Shown here piece by piece: positions 1 through 6,359 of a DNA stretch of 21,580 nt. How positions within the stretch are numbered: position 1 is the stretch's first letter; every line of letters begins with the position of its first letter. Origin of the DNA: JAKVAV01 sp047633195. GTDB lineage: Bacteria > Bacteroidota > Bacteroidia > Flavobacteriales_D > Cryomorphaceae. A program made the translations under genes and the position numbers. The DNA lies in the NCBI GenBank assembly GCA_047633195.1, contig JBLIEU010000037.1, positions 1 through 21,580 on the forward strand. Reading direction: 5' to 3'. Under the pieces are notes generated by a model. That model did not search any database, was not told where the DNA came from, and was given only the letters and a program-made list of their open reading frames with translations.

Positions 1-37
1 GCAAGTGACCTTCAAAACATGATGAGCCGAAGCAATT

Positions 38-487
38 GTGACGCGATACGCTTTTATAAGTGCCAGAAAAAATGTGAACGGCCCTGTATCTATTATAGCC
101 ATCGCCGTTTCATCAGGAGCTGACATACCTGTAGTCAACTTCAACACACAACACCTCATTTACAGCGGGTTCCATGATGGATCGCCGAGTATCTCTAAAA
201 TTCCCAAAGAAAAAGCGACGCAATTCGTTCAGAATATGCGAGGTACGAAGCTAGCGGTGACGGTAAGTAATAGCCAGATCCAATCATTTTTGAATGAGCA
301 AGGCTGCACTGGAATCAGGCTAACTCAAGACATTACCCAACACAGTAAAATCTTTCAACTCACACCTGCTACGGTATCTCAAAATAGCATAGTCAACATT
401 GCAAATGAAGCTTATTTTAAACCCGATAACGCATGTCCTCCTGCATGTGGAGGAACTGATGCATACCTAAGTGGCTTTATCCGGTAA
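38..487 (+). CDS. Small conserved-type hypothetical protein
   Basis: A 149-residue reading frame starting at GTG; I cannot assign a function. Two consecutive in-frame stops (TGATGA, 20-25) lie just upstream, so the protein cannot begin further left. No Shine-Dalgarno sequence or signal peptide is visible. The middle (about residues 52-105) has an alternating pattern of the type 'isKIPKEKATQFVQNMR ... GCTGIR', and a Cys-Pro-Pro-Ala-Cys motif lies near the C-terminus (CPPACGG). From memory this resembles a family of roughly 150-residue Bacteroidota proteins of unknown role that have a similar glycine-cysteine-glycine-isoleucine-arginine segment and a C-terminal Cys pair; this is a weak resemblance. 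It is convergent with the hydrolase gene on the other strand, 118 bases away. The start codon is uncertain: a different frame opens with ATGATG at 19 but closes after about 35 codons. Confidence 0.55.
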   Translation: MTRYAFISARKNVNGPVSIIAIAVSSGADIPVVNFNTQHLIYSGFHDGSPSISKIPKEKATQFVQNMRGTKLAVTVSNSQIQSFLNEQGCTGIRLTQDITQHSKIFQLTPATVSQNSIVNIANEAYFKPDNACPPACGGTDAYLSGFIR

Positions 488-605
488 AAAAATAGATTCA
501 TCGAGCATTCTCTTCGTCAAATGGAAGGGCCTGGCCTAAAAACACTATTTAACCTGGTTTTCCCTGCCGTGCAGGAATGAGGTCTTACTTCGCCGCCTAA
601 TCTTG

Positions 606-1652
606 TTACTTATGTTGATCAATAAATTGGTTCACCTCTGCCGAAAACAGATCGGCAACACTACCCATCGGAGAGTGGCCTGATTTCTCGAAAATAACCA
701 ATCTTTTCTCGCTGGAACCTATGTTAGCATACGCTTCCTCGGCAATGGACATAGGTACTACCATATCGTACTCTCCCCATAGGATGAGTGTGGGTGTGGT
801 AATCTCGGCAAGTCTGTCTGTGTAGGATAGTATTCCCTGAATGTCGGGGTCCAACAATGATTGGGTGTTGAGCAAGTTCCAATAAAAGGTGAGAAGATTA
901 TACTGGAAAACCAGATCATCCCTACCACCACTCGGGCTATTGATGAAATCATCGCCGCTGAGCTCGTCTTCGGCGTCGAATGCTTTGCCATTTAACCTGG
1001 CGATGTCGTCTCGGTTAAACACAGGATCGACTTCTGCCACCAACTCATTGACCGATTCCCAAAAAGGAATGCTGTTTCCCTCGATTATTTGCTCGGCAGC
1101 TACCCGTTCGAGGTTTGCGAGGTATTCTGCATACATGTCTCTGGGACTATGCGTGCCGTCTACTTGTATCCAACCCAAGAAGTCGCGTTGATCTTTTAAT
1201 AAGGTGGCGGTGGCCAAGGTGCCTCCCCAACTATGCCCCAGCAAGAAAAAACGAGAATCACTTCCATATTTTAGCTTCAAGACTTTTACCAGCGCCAAAA
1301 CATCTTCGGCCATGATATCAATGCTTATCCCATCGTCAGAATAACTACCTTGAGACATTCCCGAACCGCGTTGATCAAAGTAGACCACACCGCATGCGTT
1401 TTCAATGCTATTAAAGGCGGTGCCTCTGAAGCCTAAGCCCATCCCTCCTGGCCCGCCGTGCAATGTGATCAGGAACACTTTCTCAGAGCCATTTCCGAAT
1501 ATATATACTGGCATATCGGCGTCCTTGTGACGCAACATGATGGTATCACTCAAATCGCTTAGATCGTCGTCATCCGAGCAAGAATAAAGACCTATGAACA
1601 CTAGTACCATCAGTGCGTATCTCCACCTAGAGCAATCGATTATTTTCATCAT
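606..1652 (-). CDS. Proline iminopeptidase-like alpha/beta-hydrolase lipoprotein
   Basis: A 348-residue serine hydrolase. Residues 12-25 are a hydrophobic signal ending in the lipobox LYSC, so Cys25 is probably lipidated; an Asp-rich stretch (DDDD, 27-30) follows. The alpha/beta-hydrolase core shows the oxyanion motif HGGPGG (65-70), DQRGSGMS (93-100), the nucleophile elbow GHSWGG with Ser141, a probable catalytic Asp296 (GEYD) and His326 (SGHSP). The HGGPGG plus DQRGSG pair is typical of the proline iminopeptidase branch (peptidase family S33), so release of N-terminal residues from peptides is likely, though the substrate is inferred. The ATG overlaps the stop of the upstream barrel-like gene in an ATGA (1649-1652), which implies translational coupling and a shared transcript. 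The two proteins probably act together at the outer membrane or periplasm. A second ATG directly follows the first. Confidence 0.85.
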   Translation of the reverse strand: MMKIIDCSRWRYALMVLVFIGLYSCSDDDDLSDLSDTIMLRHKDADMPVYIFGNGSEKVFLITLHGGPGGMGLGFRGTAFNSIENACGVVYFDQRGSGMSQGSYSDDGISIDIMAEDVLALVKVLKLKYGSDSRFFLLGHSWGGTLATATLLKDQRDFLGWIQVDGTHSPRDMYAEYLANLERVAAEQIIEGNSIPFWESVNELVAEVDPVFNRDDIARLNGKAFDAEDELSGDDFINSPSGGRDDLVFQYNLLTFYWNLLNTQSLLDPDIQGILSYTDRLAEITTPTLILWGEYDMVVPMSIAEEAYANIGSSEKRLVIFEKSGHSPMGSVADLFSAEVNQFIDQHK

Positions 1653-2260
1653 TTCTTCTTGAAATTAAATCGATAGCCGTACTGAAGGGAAACCAAAGGA
1701 AGAGTTCCTGCATTGTATGGTGTAAGCAGCATTAGGTTGGCATTAAAGTACCAAGCTGTGAGCTTCTTCTCTTTTCGATACTTCCCAAAACCAATGGAAA
1801 GTGAAGGGGCGTAATAGCTTCTGCCAGGAAGAAATATTTTGGATACATCATCGCCTTTTACCTCGTAGGTTTCGGGTAGAAAGGAGCGGTAATAACCCAA
1901 TAGATTGACTTCTAAACTCCATTGTCTTCCCTTCGCATTTGTTCTGCGCCACGTGAGACCGTAATTGGTAAACACTCCAGCATCTGTTTTGGTAAAAAAG
2001 TTATTGGTGAAACCCAGATTTCCATTCCACAAAAGTTGATGGGTTACGGTCTTTTTCCCGCGTTTCTTTTCTTTCGTTTTCACCGACTCCTTCCAGCGGT
2101 ATTCTCCGCCAAAGCTCAAGCCATTGTTCCAGGCAATATTGCCCGTATAGCCCACTTTAAAATCGGTTCTATCTAGAAAAGATGCAGAAGTATCCGTTTG
2201 ATCTTGAGCATGCATGTGCAGTGCAGATAAGCACAGAAGGATAAAAATGCATTTTCTCAT
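1649..2260 (-). CDS. Secreted outer-membrane beta-barrel-like protein
   Basis: A 203-residue protein with a cleavable signal peptide (MRKCIFILLCLSALHMHAQ, cut probably after residue 19). The mature part has alternating aromatic/polar strands ending in Tyr, Phe or Lys-rich turns (for example NNGLSFGGEYRW, GVFTNYGLTWRR, LVSLQYGYRFNF). It finishes with the aromatic residue pattern of an outer-membrane barrel, followed by a lysine tail. There are no catalytic motifs, and the family is not recognised. It is the first gene of a two-gene unit with the lipoprotein hydrolase, which overlaps its stop codon by four bases. Function is inferred only as an outer-membrane or porin-like component. No clear promoter could be picked out in the bases upstream of 2260. 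Confidence 0.75.
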   Translation of the reverse strand: MRKCIFILLCLSALHMHAQDQTDTSASFLDRTDFKVGYTGNIAWNNGLSFGGEYRWKESVKTKEKKRGKKTVTHQLLWNGNLGFTNNFFTKTDAGVFTNYGLTWRRTNAKGRQWSLEVNLLGYYRSFLPETYEVKGDDVSKIFLPGRSYYAPSLSIGFGKYRKEKKLTAWYFNANLMLLTPYNAGTLPLVSLQYGYRFNFKKK

Positions 2261-2373
2261 TTATGATGGTTAAAGCGAAAGAACGGCCAAGCTATACAAT
2301 TGTTGTGTATCGGTGTGGAGGGTTGGGCAAATGGAAAAGTGGCTCTCAGGGCGGGAAATGCTGCCGAGCAAGT

Positions 2374-2553
2374 CTACTGCAATCTTTCAATAAGCGTATT
2401 CTCAATTTTGTTTGAAATCTTGAGTTTGTAATACTCCTCGTCCTTGTTGTATGCACTCTTTCGCTGCTACTCCAAGTTGTACAATGTCAAACTCGACTTA
2501 TCTTTATTGCCATTTACGACAGCCATCAGTTTTATCTCTTTTCTACTTTGATA
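2374..2553 (-). pseudogene. Decayed coding fragment, family unknown
   Basis: Reading the minus strand from about 2553, one frame gives a protein-like sequence that includes VNGNKDKSSLTLYNLE. It is interrupted by TAG at 2467-2469 and then continues in the same frame (for example NKDEEYYKLKISNKIEN) to another TAG at 2374-2376. An ATG lies at 2526. The composition (charged, with alternating hydrophobics and plausible secondary structure on both sides of the stop) looks like former coding sequence rather than random sequence, but there is no recognisable domain. It lies directly downstream of two other broken genes on the same strand. It could be the C-terminal part of the 2555-2710 remnant after a frameshift. 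Confidence 0.4.
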
Positions 2554-2554
2554 C

Positions 2555-2710
2555 TTACCAATTCGCAAAGTCCATTTCAATGCCACCAAAGAGAGTTGGA
2601 CACGGCTCTCATTCTTCAAAACTTCCGTTTGGCACTAAATTTTGAGCTAAGGCTTTCACACTGCACACTACTAGAGCGAGTAAAAAAAGGAATCTAATTT
2701 TTATAGGCAT
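2555..2710 (-). pseudogene. N-terminal remnant of a secreted Bacteroidota protein
   Basis: An ATG at 2710 opens a typical signal peptide (MPIKIRFLFLLALVVCSVKA, then LAQ). It is followed by NLVPNGSFEE, an in-frame TGA (2609-2611), EPCPTLFGG and a TAA (2555-2557). The sequence 'NLVPNGSFEE' followed by a residue and 'CP' is, to my knowledge, a very common beginning of secreted proteins in this phylum, where it starts a galactose-binding-like or OmpA-linked domain. The TGA sits where a tyrosine or similar residue usually stands. Only about 50 codons remain in frame, so this is the front end of a gene whose body is lost or out of frame. It begins 25 bases after the stop of the MORN-like pseudogene, on the same strand. 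Confidence 0.6.
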
Positions 2711-2734
2711 CGTTGGCAGTTTTTTCTATTTCAT

Positions 2735-3262
2735 TCAAAAAGTTTTTCGAAGTGTTTCAATCAGGAATCTCCTCTCTCTTTTAAACGAACCTGTTGGATA
2801 GAATTCTTTCCCATTGGCATAAGTTGAGTCCTCCCTCTGGTCTATGCTTCCCGAATATTGTAAGATTCCATATGTATTGAAACAGGCGAACTCCCCCTTT
2901 AAGCTGTCATTTTTGAAATGAAACCTTGATTTCACCTGTCCATCGGGGTAATAGGAAATGTACTATCCATTTAAATAACCCGCCTGGAAAACAGCCTGAA
3001 CAGAAAGGACTTGTTCCTTATTGCAGCTATTGAATGTCCACGGACCTACGCGTTTTCCCTGGTCTTCCTTGCCTACTGCAAGAGTGCACGTCCGAATGAT
3101 GAGCTTGGGCGGATGTATGTTGGAAATGGATTCTCCATTTTGTGAAATGCTTTGACTCTACCACCTTTCAATAGTCGTATCTGTCATGATCTCTACCACC
3201 AGTTTTTGTCCGAAGCCATCAGTTGCAATCCAGATCAAAACGAATATGAAGAGCGTTCTCAT
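2735..3262 (-). pseudogene. MORN-repeat-like secreted protein, two internal stops
   Basis: One continuous minus-strand frame of 176 codons, from ATG at 3262 to TGA at 2735. It has a signal peptide (MRTLFIFVLIWIATDGFGQ), then TAG at codon 35 (3158-3160) and TAG at codon 100 (2963-2965). The frame is intact on both sides of each stop. The C-terminal part carries MORN/YwqK-like repeat units: YISYYPDGQVKSRFHF, then CFNTYGILQYSGSI, then GKEFYPTGSFKRERRF. Each has the Tyr/Phe-x-x-x-Gly pattern followed by a basic residue. Such proteins in Bacteroidota are secreted or outer-membrane proteins, usually of unknown role. Two point stops without a frame change suggest relatively recent decay, or a heavily edited or poor assembly. 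An upstream in-frame ATG at 3376 would add 38 residues that do not look like a signal peptide. Confidence 0.75.
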
Positions 3263-3441
3263 TATCTTTTGGCTGCAGGTATCAAAGAGTTGACGAGGAT
3301 GAGTGCTTTTCTGGACATAGTATGAATGTGCCAACTTTATACCAAAAACCATCGGCTGAGCAGAATGGCAAACCATAAGAAGATCGTCGCGAGCAAAAAT
3401 TATGGGACCGCCCTCAAGCTTGTAACATTGAAAGAGCGGCT

Positions 3442-4152
3442 CTAATAAAACTGACGCAGTTTCTGATTCATCTTTCGCACTGCAACTTTAGGCTTTCGGT
3501 TGATGAGTCCCTTCTTGCCGTAAGTGCGAGTGTAGTAAGGAAACGGTCTGCGAAGTTGAACGAATTGATCATCCATGATCACCAAAGCTTCAAAGCCCAT
3601 ATTTGTAGACCCATAGTAAACGGACTTCTGGGTCACTCCAGCGCTGTCCTTTTCGAGCCTGTAGCCTTCGCGGGTTTTTGATTTGTCTGGGGCTACCGTT
3701 CCAAATTCAGCTATATAGATTTTGTCCTGCTCTACTTTAATGGAAGGATCTGGAACAAGATCACTATTTAAAAAGACCACCTCGTCAAGTCTCCCTTCTT
3801 TAATCATTTTGGAGTCTTCGCTCCGAAAGAAATAAACCGGAGCAAAATCAAACTCAGCGACAAATGCCTTGGCGTATTCAGTATTCTCTTCTCGCAGTTC
3901 TTGCTCCACCAGTTCTGCCCTGCCCTCCATATCTCTTTCTTTGAGGCTTTCGATTGCTTTGGATCTAGTTTGTATCCGAACGAGCAAGGCTCCATCTTTT
4001 AGCATCATTATATGTCCACGAGCTACCATTGTATTGCTAGTCTCGCTGGTGTTTTGTGCATTCACGTCTAAAGCAATTGAGAAACCAAGAATCATTAATA
4101 CCATCGGGATTGGCACTAAAAAAAGAGCTTTTACAATTTTCAAGCAGTTCAT
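3442..4152 (-). CDS. Secreted protein of unknown function
   Basis: A 236-residue protein with a long hydrophobic signal (about residues 3-29) ending DVNAQ, so it is probably exported. The mature part begins with a run resembling 'MVARGHIMMLKDGALLVRIQTR', then a charged helix (about 65-85; LKERDMEGRAELVEQELREE) and FDFAPVYFFRSEDSK, DEVVFLNSDLVPD and IYIAEFG. It ends in a basic tail (RKPKVAVRKMNQKLRQFY). I recall similar conserved hypothetical proteins in this phylum but no known activity. I chose ATG at 4152: a TTG three codons earlier is also in frame, but the sequence AAACTTTG just before it looks like a promoter -7 element. The gene lies 41 bases downstream of rluF on the same strand and may be co-transcribed with it. 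Confidence 0.75.
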   Translation of the reverse strand: MNCLKIVKALFLVPIPMVLMILGFSIALDVNAQNTSETSNTMVARGHIMMLKDGALLVRIQTRSKAIESLKERDMEGRAELVEQELREENTEYAKAFVAEFDFAPVYFFRSEDSKMIKEGRLDEVVFLNSDLVPDPSIKVEQDKIYIAEFGTVAPDKSKTREGYRLEKDSAGVTQKSVYYGSTNMGFEALVIMDDQFVQLRRPFPYYTRTYGKKGLINRKPKVAVRKMNQKLRQFY

Positions 4153-4193
4153 ATATTGCAAAGTTTGTTTACACTTATCCAGAGATATCCCGA

Positions 4194-4988
4194 TTAATAC
4201 CGACTTCTATCCTCTCCTTTGTCTCTGTCGACTTTTTTATGTTCTTGTGAATCCATGTAAGAGCTATTGTCCGATTGGCTAATCGAATCCTTGAGTCCTT
4301 GGAGCTCGTCCTCAGTTAGATCTCGCCATACACCGAGTGGAAGGTTTCCCAATTCAATGTTCATGATTCTGGTTCGTTTCAATTCGATCACACCATAACC
4401 AAGGTGCTCGCACATGCGTCTGATTTGGCGATTGAGCCCTTGAACCAAAATGATTTTGAAGGTGAATCGGTTGAGCTTTTTCACTTCACAATTTTTCGTC
4501 GTGACCTTCAATTCATGCAAACGCACTCCATTTCCCATGCTTTCGATGAACTCCTCCGTTATGGGCTTGTGAACCTTAACGATGTATTCCTTTTCATGCT
4601 CATTGCCCGCTCTCAAAATCTTATTTACGATGTCGCCATCATTGGTCATCAACAAGAGACCCTCACTCGGCTTATCCAAGCGACCGATGTGGAAGATGCG
4701 TTCGCTGTGTCTGATAAAAGTCACCACATTTCCCTTGATACTCTCGTCGGTGGTGCATGTAATTCCTACGGGTTTGTTTAGTGCGATGTACACCAAATTA
4801 TCGTTCCCTTTGATAAGTTCACCATTTACGTGAATGCTATCATCAGGCATGGTTCTATCTCCTAACTTAACCTTGTTGCCGTTCAGGCGCACCCTACCCT
4901 GCTCTATCAAAGTATCGGCTTGCCTTCTTGAGCAATATCCGCTGTCGCTAATGGCTTTGTTTAATCGAATCGAATCTGGGTGGTACAT
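4194..4988 (-). CDS. rluF: 23S rRNA pseudouridine synthase, RluF type
   Basis: A 264-residue pseudouridine synthase of the RsuA family, closest to RluF, which isomerises U2604 (E. coli numbering) in 23S rRNA. An N-terminal S4 RNA-binding domain covers about residues 6-52 (IRLNKAISDSGYCSRRQAD, then GRVRLNG). The catalytic motif GRLDKPSEGLLLMTNDGD places the active-site Asp at 105. The segments VNKILRAGNEHEKEY, VQGLNRQIRRMCEHLGYG and LKRTRIMNIELGNLPLG match RluF closely. The residue after Lys106 is proline, where many homologues have Asp or Asn. The C-terminal 30 residues are a charged, low-complexity tail, which is common in this family. The gene is followed by a secreted unknown protein on the same strand. 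Confidence 0.93.
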   Translation of the reverse strand: MYHPDSIRLNKAISDSGYCSRRQADTLIEQGRVRLNGNKVKLGDRTMPDDSIHVNGELIKGNDNLVYIALNKPVGITCTTDESIKGNVVTFIRHSERIFHIGRLDKPSEGLLLMTNDGDIVNKILRAGNEHEKEYIVKVHKPITEEFIESMGNGVRLHELKVTTKNCEVKKLNRFTFKIILVQGLNRQIRRMCEHLGYGVIELKRTRIMNIELGNLPLGVWRDLTEDELQGLKDSISQSDNSSYMDSQEHKKVDRDKGEDRSRY

Positions 4989-5103
4989 ATGCTTCTAACC
5001 TTGTTGATCGTCATTGGTTCATGAGACCTTCTCTATTGCCCTCGAAAGTAAAAAATCCCAGTGACTAGACACGAAGATTTAAATAGTGTGAGTATAATTC
5101 ATC

Positions 5104-5451
5104 TTAAAGATCACCTATGACAAGAAAAATACAACCGATCAAGCAGCTAAGTTTTGACGGGAACTTCAGCCCTCTTTCTATGGCTTGATGGAGTCTTTCA
5201 TTTGATACCGAGTCCCAGATAATGAATTTTTTCTTTGCTGCTTATTCGGTCGTGAGACTGACAGCGTGAGCGGCTGTGTGGAACATCAAGCTTACCGAAT
5301 CAGACTTATTCAAGAAGACCTTGATGACAAGGTGGTTGTGACGTGTTGGGCCAAAATGTATGGTATCACTTTTCCCTTCACAAGAATAGTACAAGGCGAA
5401 TATGCTCGGGAAAATTAAAATCGCAGACAAAGCAGAGCGCTTGAATTTCAT
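5104..5451 (-). pseudogene. Truncated retropepsin-like lipoprotein fragment
   Basis: An ATG at 5451 opens a 69-codon frame with a hydrophobic signal and lipobox-like YYSC. It continues with HNHLVIKVFLNKSDSVSLMF and HTAAHAVSLTTE, then stops at TAA (5242-5244). The hydrophobic-strand plus 'LMFHTAA...LT' pattern resembles the first lobe of secreted retropepsin-like proteins of Bacteroidota, in which the usual FDTG is altered; full proteins are several hundred residues long. Beyond the stop the same frame stays open for 45 codons (AAKKKFIIWDSV follows directly), and this continues the expected 'TEEAxKK' helix. This suggests a nonsense mutation followed by loss of the rest of the gene. A genuine 69-residue lipoprotein is the alternative. 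Confidence 0.55.
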
Positions 5452-5930
5452 GAGGTTTAAATATGTGTTTTTTGTTCGTTGGCGTAAGCTTTAGCTGATC
5501 TATTTTGACTTTAAAAACGCAAATGTGCGTCGATAATGAGGCCTCGTTCTGCGAAATCCTACTTGGTTATAGCTTTTTAACAGTCATCGCAAATAGAAAA
5601 ACACGTTGTACGTCTTCCCTGTTTAAGATCATTTTCCGAATTTTCATAGCATGAGAATAATCCAGATCGAGGTCTAGGTCACTTGGATTTCTGTCAGAGA
5701 TATTTCTTAAGAATCATAACATAAGGATATCTTATGATACAACTCAAAAATGGTCATTATTAGCGCCTTTTTACGCACATAATGCAGCTAAGTAAGAGAC
5801 AAAGTCAATGATCGACCTTGTTTATATTTTAGCTGGTATTTCGAAGTTCAGTCGAAAAACTGAAGCTTAAATTTCCCGATGTTGTTTAAAGCAAAAATTT
5901 GATTTGAGGTTCGTAATAATTTTTTCTAGC
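5452..5930. other. Long intergenic stretch without an intact gene
   Basis: No convincing coding frame on either strand. Two small dyads are visible. One is CATAAG-GATAT-CTTATG at 5720-5736, flanked by ATCATAA and TTATGAT half-sites. The other is a hairpin at 5844-5868 with arms AAGTTCAGT and ACTGAAGCTT and loop CGAAAA. The left part must contain any promoter of the truncated minus-strand gene starting at 5451; none could be identified. Confidence 0.4.
5898..5924 (+). promoter_or_regulatory. Putative Bacteroidota-type promoter of the candidate RNA
   Basis: TTTG at 5898-5901, a 15-base spacer, and TAATTTTT at 5917-5924 (seven of eight positions of TAnnTTTG). The spacer is shorter than the usual 17-19 bases, so this is tentative. 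Its predicted start, near 5931, falls directly before the first hairpin of the candidate RNA. Confidence 0.3.
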
Positions 5931-6105
5931 TCTTTGAAGGTATACTCAGAGTAATTCATACCTTAGTGCTTAACTTGGAAAAGTGCACTGAGGGACATCA
6001 TTCTTTCATCGTCTCACTCTAAATCGTCTCGCAGTGTTCCAAGATAGTTTTTCTGTTTCATAGCCTCAAAAGCCCTTCAAACGTGAAGGGCTTTTGAGAT
6101 TTTAT
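5931..6105 (+). ncRNA. Candidate structured small RNA
   Basis: A roughly 170-base plus-strand segment with no open frame and three successive predicted stems. Stem 1 pairs AAGGTAT (5937-5943) with ATACCTT (5958-5964). Stem 2 pairs CTTGGAA (5974-5980) with TTCCAAG (6037-6043). Inside stem 2, after a five-base bulge on the 5' side only, CACTGAGGGAC (5986-5996) pairs with GTCTCGCAGTG (6026-6036) with one mismatch and one G-U. Stem 3 is the terminator at 6065-6098. A promoter-like TAATTTTT precedes it. No protein gene lies upstream on this strand to account for the terminator. Length and layout (a long imperfect rod with a one-sided bulge) recall a 6S-like RNA, which is known in Flavobacteria, but I see no diagnostic conserved sequence and do not assign it. 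Confidence 0.45.
6065..6105 (+). terminator. Intrinsic terminator, perfect 15-bp hairpin
   Basis: CTCAAAAGCCCTTCA (6065-6079) pairs perfectly with TGAAGGGCTTTTGAG (6084-6098) around a four-base loop AACG. ATTTTAT follows, so it works best on the plus strand. There is no T-run on the other side. No plus-strand CDS ends upstream, which is the main reason to suspect an RNA gene here. Confidence 0.8.
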
Positions 6106-6345
6106 ATGGCAAGCTCTAATTCACTGCTCTTTAAAACATAAGATTTGCTAATGTTAATTTGACTTTTTGCTCTCACGCAGCGTTTGATTTAAAAAAAAAT
6201 AGAAAAGAAATTGGAATGTTAAGTGAATATTAAAAAGGCAAATCAGCCCAATTAAAACCCAGCTTCGGCAGCAATTATATTTCTTTGAGTTTCTGGGACT
6301 ACAATATTTTCTCAAATTACTGATATCGTTTAGTGAATTGAACAA

Positions 6346-6353
6346 TACCTTTG
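6346..6353 (+). promoter_or_regulatory. -7 element TACCTTTG before the barrel gene
   Basis: An exact TAnnTTTG match whose last base is six bases before the ATG at 6360. The -33 box is poor. If used, transcription would begin almost at the start codon, giving a leaderless or nearly leaderless mRNA. It also argues against the in-frame TTG at 6351 as a start. Confidence 0.4.
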
Positions 6354-6359
6354 GTGATC

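Noticed and set aside
2374..3262. Stop-codon reassignment, since several stops in this block are TAG
   Set aside because: TGA and TAA also interrupt the fragments, and the intact neighbouring genes read normally with ordinary stops. Pseudogene decay is simpler.
3869..4282. A 137-codon plus-strand frame opposite the secreted unknown protein and rluF
   Set aside because: It is a shadow of the minus-strand coding frames; its sequence is low-complexity Ser/Leu with no domain.
4404..4781. A 125-codon plus-strand frame inside rluF
   Set aside because: It is antisense to a clearly conserved rluF sequence, so it is a shadow frame.
5931..6105. Identification as tmRNA, RNase P RNA or SRP RNA
   Set aside because: I do not see the conserved sequence blocks of any of these, and the length does not fit RNase P RNA or tmRNA.
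6154..6345. A 63-codon minus-strand frame in the gene-poor region
   Set aside because: AT-rich, no signal peptide or motif, and the sequence does not look protein-like.
6351..6359. TTG start for the frameshifted barrel gene
   Set aside because: The TTG is the end of a TACCTTTG promoter-like element, and ATG 6360 gives a clean signal peptide.
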